DNA of 64,000 nt from Eriocheir sinensis. Its lineage: Eukaryota > Arthropoda > Malacostraca > Decapoda > Varunidae. The stretch covers positions 4,818,274-4,882,273 of the forward strand of contig NC_066535.1 of the NCBI RefSeq assembly GCF_024679095.1, read 5' to 3'. The notes beneath the pieces are model-generated. The model saw nothing but the letters and a program-made list of their open reading frames with translations. It was not told the DNA's origin and ran no database searches. Made by a program: the position numbers and the translations under genes. Positions 51,122-62,699 of the stretch are shown piece by piece (position 1 is the stretch's first letter; each line of letters starts with the position of its first letter).

Positions 51122-52213
51122 GGTTTGGGGCTGTGCTGAGAGGCACAGCTACTGAGGACGATGCTGGGTGCTGGGTGGGTATGCATCAGCTTTCACCGTG
51201 TGGGTCGCCTTCTTACCCTTCTTATACTGTGAGTCCTCTTACAGCAGGGGGCAGAGGTCGCCATCTTGGTGGCCTCATAACCCCGACACATCTTCACTGC
51301 CTCTTGAAGCGTGCAGGAAGCATCCAAGGAGATAAGTCGCTGCGCCAACTTTTTGTCACAGATGCCCACCAACAGGACGTGCTTCATCTTCCTTGCAATG
51401 TGTTCACTGTTCTGCACACATGTCAATCTCTTCCGACAGGCTCTTAAGACACGCATGTAAGTTGTCAAATTTCTCACCCTCAGCCTGTTTACAGCTGAAG
51501 AAGGCACGTCGACGAATGGTTTCATTGTCCTTAACGTGCTCCTGCAGGAGGTTGAGTACCTCTTCCATTGCACGCGAGGAATCACAAGGAACCTAAAGCG
51601 TATTATCCAGAATACACTGTGTCTCCAACAACAAGCACATCCTCAGCTTGGCAAGCTGCTTCCATTGGGATATGCTCAACAGGTCCACCATGGTGGCATA
51701 ATCCTCTCACCAGCGCCTCCATTCATGGAAGTGTCAGTACGTCCCGTCAGAGGTGAAAGGCAGTGGAGAGTTGGCAGAAGCCTTGATAGAGGCCCACAGT
51801 GCTGAATCAGCGTCGCCCTGCCATGGCGTCTGGCTCTGCTCTGGTGAGGTTTTGTCCTGAGGAGGGGAGGAGGAGCACTGCTGCAAGACATTTGCAAGCA
51901 ATGCCTCAAAATGCTGTGGGTCTTATTCTCACCACACTTGCTCTTCCTTGTGGTATTGTGCCATCGCCTTCTCTCAGCATGCTCATTCTTCCTCTTGCCA
52001 CACTCGGTCATCATCACGGCATTATACCGCCTCCTCCTTCATCCACTGCAGGAGCATAGGCATGTCCATCCCTTGTGGGACAAACGAAGGTTGGAGAGAG
52101 TGGTGAGGCCTTATAACCTGATGGTTAGGTTTTGGTAGGCCTAGGAGTTATTGTTACTGGTACGAAACCAACACCCAGAACACCTCTGTTTGACACAATA
52201 GTTCCCAGATGTC
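50491..52213 (-). mobile_element. Ty3/Gypsy-type LTR retrotransposon fragment (gag-protease), degenerate
   Basis: On the minus strand, from a primer-binding-like tggtgacatctggg (about 52,200-52,213), a gag capsid-like region (51,193-51,585), a zinc-knuckle region (about 50,990-51,120) and a protease-like region (about 50,490-50,860) follow in gag-pro order. No reverse transcriptase or integrase is present. It cuts off the LINE on its left. Possible LTR remains lie beyond the element at 52,228-53,428. Confidence 0.65.
51193..51585 (-). pseudogene. Gypsy gag capsid remnant
   Basis: The frame carries VLLVGICDKKLAQRLISLDA and CTLQEAVKMCRGYEATK, recognisable as the end of the retrotransposon gag domain in K02A2.6-type Gypsy elements (L-x-x-G-I-x-D...L-x-x-A-V-x-x-C-R-x-Y-E). 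The start and the link to the next frame are broken. Confidence 0.7.
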
Positions 52214-52227
52214 ACCAGAAAGAAATA

Positions 52228-53428
52228 TACCATATTTTGCAGCATATAACACGCACTTTTTTCCCTCAGAAAATGCCAAAAAGTTATCCCTGCGTGGTAT
52301 ATGCTGAAGGCACAAATTTTGATTGATTTAAATAATGAATAGTGTGATGCAATGGAAAAGAAAAGTGTGAATAAGTAGAATAAAGGAGGAGGACATGTGA
52401 AGCAATAAAACCATACAGGTCACAAGAAGACGGCGCGGCGTGAACACCAAACACGAAACACAACACCGCCGTGGTGCGCCAGTCATCAGTGTGCCGGGTA
52501 CTTTGGCGGTGATAGTTAACCCGGTAGCAGTGACGGGCCAAATTTGTGGCTTTACCGTGTACCAGCGACGGGCCAAATTTTTGCAATGATATAAACCCCC
52601 CAAAATAGATGATGCATAAACTGATCACAAATGCGTTGATATATATTATGAAATGGTTTGTGTGAGTGATGATTTTTTCTCATTTTTCTCGCTTAGAGGG
52701 GCCTTTAAGAAACGATCCCCACAGCTACCGGGTTAAAGCAGCTATTACACAGGAACAATTTTGGCGGAGCAGAGTACAGCCTGACGTGACTTTGCTCGGC
52801 GACCGTGGGGCAAACTTGGACAGATTACGTAGTCTGGAGGTATTTCTGCTGTGCAGCATCCCGGCCAGCCGACGTTTTCTGTGATACATGTTGGAAAGAA
52901 CGGATATCCGTGGATGACTGAAGTGTTTATTGTAAACGCATTTTCATTTCACACTGTAAAAATAACTATATGAAAACAACATGGCTGACAGAAATTAATT
53001 AACATCTATTTCTAATTAAAAGTAGGTATACAGTCCCTGAAAGTCAAGAGCAAGACCAATTGATTGCCCATCAAACGCAGCATCCCGTGATTAGGTCCCT
53101 CAGTAGCTTGGCAAAAGTTACCACTTGCACACTGCGCAGTGAGTTAATCTACCAACCAACCCTTTTGTTTACCATTTCAAAGTCACAGCTGTCGGGGTAA
53201 GAGCACTGTAACTCTTCAGTCAACTGTAGAACACTGAACACAGAGAAGGGCCCAAAGCAACATACAGTATCATAGTCATAATTGCAAGTAAGGTGGCCAA
53301 ATGCAACACTGCATATTCATTAAGTTCATGGAAAATGTGGAGGGTTTTTAATTTTTTCTAAATATATCTTGCCAAATTATAGATGCGTCTTATGCTCCGG
53401 TGCATCTTATATGGCGGGAAATATGGTA
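52228..53428. mobile_element. TA-flanked inverted-repeat element, 1.2 kb, containing a nested MITE
   Basis: The left end is taccatattttgcagcatat and the right end is the complement of taccatatttcccgccatat; both continue with a related gcac block (acacgcac and agatgcac). Bases ta flank both ends. No transposase frame is present. It holds the TTAA MITE at 52,520-52,732 and sits just outside the Gypsy primer-binding-like site. Confidence 0.7.
52520..52732. mobile_element. TTAA-flanked MITE, copy 2 (inverted relative to copy 1)
   Basis: TTAA lies at 52,516-52,519 and 52,733-52,736. The ends are cccggtagc and gctaccggg. The interior (gacgggccaaatttgtggct, ggggcctttaagaaacgatc) matches copy 1 at 40,406-40,642 in reverse orientation, with copy 1 carrying an extra duplication. 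Confidence 0.85.
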
Positions 53429-54121
53429 TACTGCGTTATTTGATGACATACAGGGGCAGCGCCTCAACAGCTCGAACCACATGTAAATCATAAATAACCC
53501 CAGAAAAGTGGAGTTCACGGGTGGTGGCTGGGGTGGGGTTGGGGGAGTCCAAGGTGCCAAGGGCAGCTGCAGCCCTGGGAGTACCTTGTCCTCTTCACAG
53601 GAAATGGTGAACTCTTTAGGCCCAATGACCACTTCCAACCCACCTGAAGCATGCATGAAGCACTACACAATGCAACACACTGTCACAGTTTTTGCCAGGA
53701 GGCGCGTGTGGCCCGGGTCAGCGGGATCACGTATGGAACGCAGGTGAGGGCCGGGCAGTGGCACCAACCTGCTTCATGCACTACTTTGTCAATATTTACC
53801 TTCCCAAAGATCCTATTCATTGCACCAGGTTGTTCAGGTTGTTGTCTGCACTTGTAATGATAGGATAGACAAACAATGAATAAACTAAAGTCCTTATATT
53901 CTTTGGAAAGTAAACAGAACACGAACATATACTTGCAGATGCGATACAGAGCGGGCATGAACTGGCCTGAGAGGCCCTGCGAGGCACCAAGGGACGAACT
54001 GCTGACAATACAGAATTAACGTTGCCCACTAGAGGATTAAATGTGCATATAGTCCCGAACTAGCATTACCCATATGCTATGCATGCCAGGAAAGCTAGTT
54101 TTAGGTGTAGAAGGTTTATGT
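53429..54121. other. Unassigned sequence, possible Gypsy LTR/leader remains
   Basis: No gene was recognised. The position just upstream (on the minus strand) of the Gypsy primer-binding-like site makes an LTR remnant plausible, but no second LTR is available for comparison. Confidence 0.3.
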
Positions 54122-54860
54122 TGTATGCCCATATAGAGTGGGAATTGAATGTCAAAAAGAATGCAAAATAATTTTGAATGGTGAAGAAATAGAGGAGGTT
54201 AATGAGTTTAAGTACCTTGGATCAGTTATGTGTAAGCATGGTGGTACAGAAGGAGAGACAAGAGAAAGGGCATTGCAAGGAAGAAAGGTGGTGGGGTCTT
54301 TGGGACGTATCATGAATGGCAGAACTGTGAGCATGGAGGTAAAGAGGGATTTGAGAAATACAGTAATAGTATCAACCCTTACATATGCAAGTGAAACATG
54401 GGCCTGGAATGAAGTCAGAGGTCAAGAGTGCAGGCATGGAAATGAGTTATTTGAGGAGTGCATGTGGTGTGAGTAGAATGGATGGAATGAGTAATGAAAG
54501 TGAGTATGAGCGTTTTGGAATGTGTCACGTGGGTGAAGGGAAGAAGTGTGGAGTGGTGGAAGAAGTGAAGCAACAGACTTTAAAGTGGTTCGGCCACATG
54601 GAGTGAATGGAGGAGAGTAAGGTGACCAGGAGGGTGTGTGTGAGTGAGATAGAGGGAGGGAATGTTAGAAGACGGCCTCCAGTGAAATGGAGAGATAGGG
54701 TGCAGGAGTATGTCAGGGAGAGGGGTGAAAGATCCTTGAGAAACTTTGAGCAGACAAGGAGGGAGTGTCTGGACAGAGAAAGGTGGAAACTTTTCTGCCG
54801 TGGCCATCCCCTGGTGGGAGCTCCTAGGAGCAGGCGTCAAAGATAAATGAATGAATGAAG
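54122..54860 (+). mobile_element. LINE 3' end, near-identical to the copy at 62.7 kb
   Basis: It begins tatgcccatatagagtggga, matching 63,473 onward, and runs to the LINE C-terminus and an (ATGA)n tail (about 54,845-54,860). The first 470 bases differ from the other copy by only a handful of changes and one 6-base insertion near 54,363. This copy gives the 3' end that the window edge cuts from the second copy. Confidence 0.9.
54138..54846 (+). pseudogene. LINE polyprotein C-terminus, frameshifted
   Basis: CKIILNGEEIEEVNEFKYLG and MEVKRDLRNTVIVSTLTYAS, a frame change near 54,420, MSYLRSACGVSRMDGMSNES, then TLKWFGHME followed by TGA. The last frame has RRPPVKWRDRVQEYVRER and FCRGHPLVGAPRSRRQR. 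These are the tail blocks after reverse transcriptase. Confidence 0.85.
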
Positions 54861-55853
54861 GTTTATGTAAATTACAGTACAGTTTATAGTAGTACGTATA
54901 GCTGTTCAATGATGCTATTTATGATATTTCATGCTGCTTTCAGGTACTAACGGAAATGCTTTATCAGGTGCAATTTATGTTAAAAATTGCTCTGTGTTTT
55001 TTGTGAGTCTAGAGGCTATTTTAGGGCAGTGCCAAACATTCACTGAAATTCTTCTTTTGTGTTGGTCCATGTCCCAGAACCCCCACAAATAAGATAGGAC
55101 AGGTGATTTCAACTAATAAGTAAAGCTTAAAGGAAGGACATTGCAATATTTTTGTTATTTGTTATTTGATTCTTGTTTTCTTCTGCTTATGAACCATACA
55201 GTAATTTAACCATATAGTGGCTTGATGAGTAAGATGACAGAAGGAGTATATATGGGTAAGGTAACTGCAGTGGGTGTGAGAGGGCTTATAGGAGCCAATG
55301 AGTACATTTGCTATAGTCATCTCATTCAGGAGCACAAAGTAAATTATCATCAGTTGGTAAAATAGTAAAATAACTGAGTACAAAGACACTAAAAATACAT
55401 GTAACTTACTTCTATGCAGGATCCACAAGATGACATGGATGAGAACTCTTCTTGCTCCAGGACCCACCTATAGAGAGGAAACAACACCATTCTAAAACAC
55501 CAAGAGGTCTGTAGGAAACAAAAGGGGCAAAGAAATTTGTTATTGGTAAGGTATATTAATAATTGGTACCACAAGAATGGTATTTTTCACTCTTTGATCA
55601 ATTCTTTTGATTTATCTTGGCCAAACATAGGACAGGAGCCTCAATCACATAACTCATTTATCTAATATCACAACAGGCTCATGTCTTTATCACTGCCAGT
55701 TTTCTGATATTCCTCTTGATTCTACAAACTCCAGTGCTTTGCTCACCATTGCCAGTGGCATGTGTGTGTGTGTGTGTGGGGGGGGGGGTATGTATGTATG
55801 CATGTGCAAATAATTATTTTTCATAAAGTAATGCATGCATTTTTCTTTTGCAG
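54861..55853. other. Possible last brp intron, nothing recognised
   Basis: AT-rich. A TG run followed by nine or ten G and TATG units lies at 55,760-55,805. Confidence 0.4.
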
Positions 55854-55964
55854 AAGTTGAGAGGCTTCCTGCATATGACACCACTACATATGACACTGCC
55901 TGTGCTGGGGACCATCACTGCTTCACATGATCCCAAGAGCAAAGCTGTGTCTGCAACAGCTTGA
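55854..55964 (+). CDS. brp: Candidate terminal exon of brp
   Basis: A strong acceptor (tttttcttttgcag) ends at 55,853. In phase 0, compatible with the preceding donor, the frame reads KLRGFLHMTPLHMTLPVLGT and stops with TGA at 55,962-55,964. An AATAAA follows at 56,042-56,047. Another frame from the same acceptor (VERLPAYDTTTYDTACAG, stop near 55,928) would be used if a phase-changing exon was missed. The peptide matches nothing I recognise; this is a proposal from splice and polyadenylation signals only. Confidence 0.3.
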   Translation, partial: KLRGFLHMTPLHMTLPVLGTITASHDPKSKAVSATA

Positions 55965-58534
55965 TAGGAGTCTTACTATCATGAAACAACCTAGATTCAT
56001 TGGTCTAAGGTATCCCTTTGTCACACATTCATACTGACCTAAATAAAGTTCTTCCAGAATATTTGCAGCAAGTCTCTAACAAAGCAACTTCTGCTTTAAA
56101 TGTTCTATTAGAGATATATCAGAATAATAGCATGTATAAAAAACATGTATATGTAATCTTCTATCTGGAACTATCAATATCTAAAAGGGTCTCAGGATGT
56201 ATGAGACCTGAAATTCAGCATGAGAACAAACTGTAATCTGAACAGAACATGCATGGAATGCATTTTTGTGGCACCAGTGTCATTGCATCATTGTTGCAGT
56301 CTTATTTCCATAACGCTGGAAATCAAGTTTCTTGCCCGGTGGCATACTTAGGCTTCCATATTGTGGCTTCACTGAGTGTCTATAATGATGTTGAATAATG
56401 TTTAATATTACCGTAATGTAAGGCAACATAAGTTGCATGAAAGATCACTGTGTGGATGAATAATGTTGAAGTTAACAACAAAATATCTATTTTGTATTCT
56501 ACAATAATTTGTGCTATGGTATACATCCCACTAAAAGTTCCTTGAACAGGTCAGTTTGTCATACTCTTCTCATTTGACTATCAAGGATTAGTATGTCTTA
56601 TATCTTAGGCAGCCATTCTAATAAAAAACATTAGCTTGGCTTCTCCAAGGTTATCAGTACTTGACTGGTTGAGGCAGTTCCACATTATCAAGGGGTCATT
56701 TGTCCTAAAGAAGGTGGTTATTAGTGTTTCCCAGTAGCACATATCATTGAGTAGATCTGGGCCTTGGAAGGACTGTCTTCTGACCTGTTGGACATGGTCA
56801 TTAGTGCTTGGCTGATGAGCAGCAGCATTTTAGTTTTCCTTTGAAGACAGTTTGAGACAAGGATATTCAGTGGAAATATTGGTCTAGAAAAGAAGGTACG
56901 AAGTCTTTAATGAGGTGGGCATTGGAAGGAAATCCATGTACAGTCTGTATTTTCTGTATGTATAATGTATATAAGATAAATCAGTCAGATTAGCTAGGTA
57001 GTGTGTTTGATAGTCTGTAAATTTTAGCATCATACATTGCCATCAGTGCCATTCTGATGAAGGGGCTACGACAGAGCTGCAACTGATGGACTCCAAGCGG
57101 GATTCAAAAGGGGTTAAAAAGTACTTCTTCATTTGTGAGGTGAGCCTGTATAAGTGTGTATTGAGCTATCCACTGTATCCTTATAAGCCTCCCAAAATTT
57201 CAGATTCTGATTTCCACTCCACATCCTCTGTTCCTAGTGAAGGTAGAGCCAACAGTGAGGTGACCGATCAAAATGTCAGTGCCACAATGAAGAAAGTGGG
57301 GTGCTGTGCAGTAGCACATTTTTAATGATTTCACCGAAGAACAGTACTCACAAAATCATTGGTTCAAATGGTGTTATGGGTCAGCTGTGGTGAGCACTTA
57401 TCTGAACTGTGGACCTGATTCTCCTCTCAGTATAACAGAACTGCCAAAGGACTTTTACCTTCTAAATATTGACCTTTTTATAACTTTGATGCCAGTTGTG
57501 CATTTCCCTGAGAGGAAAATTGTGCCCAGTAGAGGTTGTGAATAAACGTAACTCCCTGTCACTGTTCATTAACTGTATGACAAAATCTGAAAAGGTATCT
57601 CTGATATGCTTACGAAATCACTGAATCAAGTTGATTAAAATCAAGTTCTATTAGGTATATCCTATGTTAATCTTAAGAAAATGAGCATAATACTACTTAG
57701 TCAAGGGGCATAATGGTTTATCAGCACTTTCAAAGATTATTTACGCATTTCCCCCTTGATTGTGTATAGGTATTACAAAAAAAAAATTCTGCAATTGTTC
57801 CACTTAACAATTGAACAGCTTTAAAATTATGTACACTGTACTCATAGTATGGTAATCAACTGATAGAGAGAGTAATTACTAGACTGCAACATTACCACTT
57901 TTCATTTGTTTATTCATGAATTTATACAAAATGTAAAAACTGGAATCGGTTCTAATTTGCAAGAATTTGTAAGCATTTCAAATATGCACCTCTGGAAAGA
58001 ATACCATGAAGGTTCATTTATTGTAACTCCAGTACTATAGGAAGTACAAAGTCCTGTCAAAACCCTTTCTAAATGACAACTGCAAATGTCATAACATGAA
58101 AATAAGTATATCAAAAACTGTTTGTAATATATTTAGGTTAAAAGGAGAAGTCTATGTCTTACATCTATTATAAAACAGTAACTAGTATGTACTTTCATGT
58201 ACAGGATGGGTTGCATAATAGTATTGTTAAATGTCATTGGCATGGCTGTATAGCAAAGCGAGTTTAGTTGTGAAAATTGGGAAGAAAGTAATTGAATTAC
58301 TTATGATCTATGGAAGAAAAATCTAATGAGCAGCTCAAACTAATGTAAAAATATAGACCTGGAGTAAAATATCCCCTTAACAATTTCTATAAAATCACCC
58401 CAAGAAAATGAAGGGTTGTGTGGTTATCTGATTAAAATGTTACCAGTGTACAATGCTGATTTATATTTCACAACAAAAATTGTGAAAGAACATTTCTCTT
58501 ATTACTCACACACACACAAGATGGTCCCCAGCTT
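55965..58534. other. Possible 3' UTR and intergenic sequence, no gene recognised
   Basis: AATAAA signals occur near 56,042. The frame at 57,086-57,325 (MDSKRDSKGVKKYFFICEVS...) has no motif, no homology I recognise and no supporting splice sites. Nothing else was found. Confidence 0.4.
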
Positions 58535-58852
58535 GACAGACTTAACAAAGAAAAAAAAATTGGAAAAGTTAGTGCTGGCATTACTGAGAGGTGACATAAT
58601 TGCAGTGTTCCGGGCCATGGAAGCAAATGGATAAAACTGATAGTATGCTTAAAAGACATCAATAAATACAGTTTTGTCAACAGAATCATTGAACAGTGGA
58701 AAAAACTGAACAAAGAGGTGGTCTGATCCATAAGGCATAAATGAGTTTAAAGCTAAATCTGACCAATTGAAACTAGAGACAGGACCCCTCGGGGATGGCT
58801 CATTTCCTGTACATCACAGCTAGGTAAACACACACACACACACACACACAGG
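58535..58852 (+). pseudogene. CR1-like LINE 3' end with CA tail
   Basis: Broken frames give LVLALLRGDIIAVFRAMEAN, NRIIEQWKKLN and INEFKAKSDQLK, the tail blocks of the LINE type at 30.2-33.0 kb (there ERGDLIAMYRV, SIELWNRLEEVV). The 3' end cctgtacatcacagctagg followed by taaacacacac matches the CA-tailed end at 33,045-33,090. Confidence 0.7.
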
Positions 58853-61198
58853 AGAAATGTCTTTCCAGAGGAGTGTAATAGCTGAGGGTTTCATTAGTAC
58901 TCCTTAATGAATGTTATCACATGATACACTGGTACTACGGAACCTCATGAAATGTACAGTAATGATAAAAAGCTGATTCTATAAAACTATAAAATTATGA
59001 TACATAGAATGTTGTCCAAATTATAACTTGTTTCAGTGTAGTTTGTGGGGTTGGTTCAATTCTGTGTTTGACTTGTATATGTTATTTTTTATCTTTTCCA
59101 CTGAACATATGACAAGAGATCTGTCTATCTCTTCATAACATTTCCACAAAGGCCAGTACTTACTATCCTCTTTCACTCTAATCTTCTTCACATTCTTATA
59201 AACATGTTTTATTTATCTTGTACACATGGTCACATCATATATAAAGATACTACCTTCTGCCTTTGCCTGAAGTTTTCATACATTGTGTTATAGCAATCTT
59301 TTTCTTCCACTTATCATGTGTATACGTCAGAATGAGCAGCTGTAAACAGCAACCAATTTATATCACAACTCTTTTCTTAGAGCTCTTACAATTAGACATC
59401 AGGATTCATGACGAGTATTTTCGGACTGTCATTGCTAGGACTGGTTTTCACCAGACTATCTTCTGGCTGCTACTTTATCACATTCTTGTAACCTGCCTTT
59501 TGAAATGACATTTTTAAATGGGACACATCATACATGCATATGACTGCTATTTGTTGCTCCACAACCTTGTAACTCACGTGCCATTTGTCTTTATTTTGTG
59601 ATTGAAGGCATAGATTCTCATTTGTGTATATAGTGTGTATGTACATTGTATATACATGCGAATATATACAAGTACTCGTGTATTTTGGGCACAAATGTAA
59701 CATTAATGTAAAGCAAACATGTAAGGTCAACATTTCCTGATTTTGTTTTTTGTTTTGTGTGCCTGTACTTTCTGTTGTGATATTACCTTGTCTGGCCAAT
59801 TATGTCACTGGGACAGTGGAGGTTAGCATGTGTACCTACCCAGGTCTCTCCTGGGCCCTTGGCATGCTGCCTTCACCTTGGACAGAGACCATCCACATCA
59901 AACTTTGCATGGCTCCTGCCTTTTATAAATGAGCGGCTGGGCATACAGAGTGAAAGCATACAGGAGTATTTTATAACATACCACTCAAAATACTGTACCC
60001 TAATGTTGAATTTTCTGGTGGGCAAAAGAACTGTAACCTAATTTTTTAGCTTATGAGCCAGTATACATTGTGAATTCATATGCTATGACAACATGGGAAA
60101 GGAAGTATGAAAAGTGCAAACTGATTAAATATTCTTCAGGTATATTCTAAATTTGAGTGAATATTATGTCAAAATGCAGGAGTTATTTTATAAGTAATTG
60201 TACACTACCTTGCCTGTCATGGCCAAGACTGGGGTGGGGTGTGTGTGTCCTGCCCAAAGCCTGCCAGCCACACCTCCCCTGACACAGCAAAGTAGTGTGT
60301 GGCATAATAATGTGTCTGTGGAGGATAGTAATGAAATTATTGACAGCTAAGGTTGAAGGTTAGCCTTGAACATTCACTAATTATATTATTCAACCTTAAA
60401 GGCATTTGAGGCTTAGCACTATTTTCCTCCCAGTTCCATTTAAACATAGAACATTCCCATCCAGACATCCTACTCCCTTCAGGAAATAATTATAGTGTGT
60501 TAGTGTGTTGTGGATGCTTTCTATGGTGGTTGCTGTGCAAGGGTCTTGATATCTTTTTTTCTCGACAGTGATGTAAGAAGGAAACAAATTGGGCGCATTT
60601 AGGTCACATAGATAAGAAATTGTAATATGATATGAGGGTGAATGTTGCATCTCTTTGTCCCAGTAACGTAACCTTTGTCCTACCATTGGGACACCGCTCC
60701 GCAACACCACCTGAAGTTCATTGGCAAGGAAAAAAATGATGAAAGGAAAATAAATGATAAACTGTTCAGCAATATGAAATTCGAAACTAATTCGATATAC
60801 TTATTGGTTAACTTTATTTGTCTGCCTTTAACATGAGCTGGTGCTGCTGGGGTGGTGACTATGAGCAAACTTAAAAAAGTAGCTATATTGATGTTTAGCT
60901 CACAAACTGTTGTCTTTTTCTTGCCCTCCCGACTCCCTACTTCTGAACGTCATGTCCAGCATGTTGAACAATAAAGTTGATCTTACAAAGACTTCTATTC
61001 ATTATGTAAAATTAGTTACCAGTATGGTTATTCACAAGTCACCACAAGTTATGTATGGAAAGAAACAACGACTCCATAACCATCTAACCAAAAGGTGTGT
61101 TACAGTCACTGTAACCACTTGATGGAAACCATAATTCTATAGTGAAGCTGTCCCTTGGCACAAAGGTTTTATTAACACTTATTAGATACAAAAAAGTA
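58853..61198. other. Intergenic sequence, nothing recognised
   Basis: AT-rich; short frames only, none with a motif. A G/C-rich patch lies at about 60,220-60,290. Confidence 0.45.
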
Positions 61199-61756
61199 CA
61201 GGTAACTCTCAATTTACGCGAATATTGTGTCCTGGAAGAGGTCGCATAAATCAAAAACAATGTAAATCAAACAAGAGGTAGGTTTCTATTGAAAAATAAA
61301 TTCACTTCATTCAGTGGAGAGAGAGAGAACATCCATATCACTGAGATATCCACTCAGGCACTCAGTCTCGGCCTCACTCGTGTGAGGAAGAAATGAGGGA
61401 CACCATGAGCGACTGGCTAGTATTGGTACTGCTTCCGAGCAGTCTGGTACCGGTACCGTACCGTATAGCTGGTACCGTTAGTACCAGTACTGGTACCGGT
61501 ACCTGCCCACCCCTATTGTTGAGTAGCCTGGCAGCGTGGATACTGTATTTTTGTTCAAGTGGCGCACGGGAAGAACTGAGCTCTGCTGTGTGGCCGCGGC
61601 GCTGTGTGAGTCCAGTTCCGTGAGACACCTGGTGGCCACTCCATAAAATATCACATTTAAGTGAAAAAACGTGTAAAATAAACATTAATTGGATTTTGGA
61701 CCCCGCGTTATTTAAAAAATGCATAAACCAAACTCGCGTAAATAGAGAGTTACCTG
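61199..61756. mobile_element. Tc1/mariner (pogo-like) MITE, 558 bases
   Basis: The left end is caggtaactctcaatttacg and the right end is the complement of caggtaactctctatttacg. TA flanks both sides (61,197-61,198 and 61,757-61,758). There is no transposase. The centre has overlapping ggtaccg/ggtacc motifs (about 61,446-61,503). Confidence 0.85.
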
Positions 61757-62420
61757 TATATGCAATGGCTACATTCAATACATGCATGCATGCTTATTTG
61801 TTTTTTAAATATCAGAAACTAGACCACAACAATCACCTGCCCTCACAGGAATTTATACAGTAACCAAGGGGACATAATAAATATCGATGACATCTGGGAG
61901 AAAAAGAGGGGGAAAGATATGAAAGGGCAGCAACACGCCAAATGCTTGCCAATAGATCGGCTGTGGCAGCCTCTGCTGCTATTGTCGTTCTGTCGGTAAA
62001 TTTCTTGTTAGACTGTTTTCTTCCGCTTTGTCCTATGAAGCTTTTGCCTGACTCTAAGAGGCTCTAAACAGCAGAGTCTGTCAGTGTATTGACATAGATA
62101 CAAGATGAAAAGGGGAAATAAGGGAAGAAAGATGCAAGGAGAGAGAGAGAGAGAGAGAGAGAAACTAAATTTGCAGTTACCAATGCCTTAAGGCATTGAG
62201 GCCACTGATTGGGTTAGCACCAGCGATGACGTCATAGGACTCCCAGCAAATCACATGCGTGTTTCCAGAGCTCAGCCAATCGTAAGGCTTCATCTGTGGC
62301 TTTAAAACGACCCGTTCAATCTTCCTGATTTCTTCCTTTTTCCAAGGTACGTATTTTAAGATAACAGGAGTAAAGGACGAAAAAAAGTGAGCTCCGGGGG
62401 GGCAGCATAAGCCAATTATT
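61757..62420. other. Intergenic sequence, nothing firm
   Basis: It includes an AG run (62,140-62,161) and a palindrome tgccttaaggca at about 62,185. No gene recognised. Confidence 0.4.
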
Positions 62421-62545
62421 ATGGTGCCACTATAAACAGTTGCCTGCGCCATGGCGGGCTTGGGGCCAACCATCAGGCCCAGATGGATAGTCCACCGGCA
62501 CCATAGGCCACATGTAAAAAAATAAAATAAAATAAAATAAAAAAG
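62421..62545. repeat. Possible SINE with (AAAAT)n tail
   Basis: A GC-rich stretch (gttgcctgcgccatggcggg, gatggatagtccaccggcac) ends in taaaaaaataaaataaaata at about 62,516-62,543. The pentanucleotide tail is typical of retroposed elements. No A or B box was clearly seen, so the class is uncertain. Confidence 0.35.
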
Positions 62546-62699
62546 CTCCATGGGTCGGAACAAATAAGCGCTTTTTCAGTGTTTTCAATACCTCTAGTTT
62601 CGCGATCCTCGAGTTTAGCACTATACTTCGGAACAAAGCGAGCGCGAAACTCGAGAGGATACTGTAGTTACTAAATGGATGGTCAAGATATGTGAAGTG

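Noticed and set aside
57086..57325. 79-residue frame beginning MDSKRDSKGVKKYFFICEVS as a small gene or brp exon
   Set aside because: No recognisable motif, no consistent splice sites, no conservation evidence. The length is compatible with chance.
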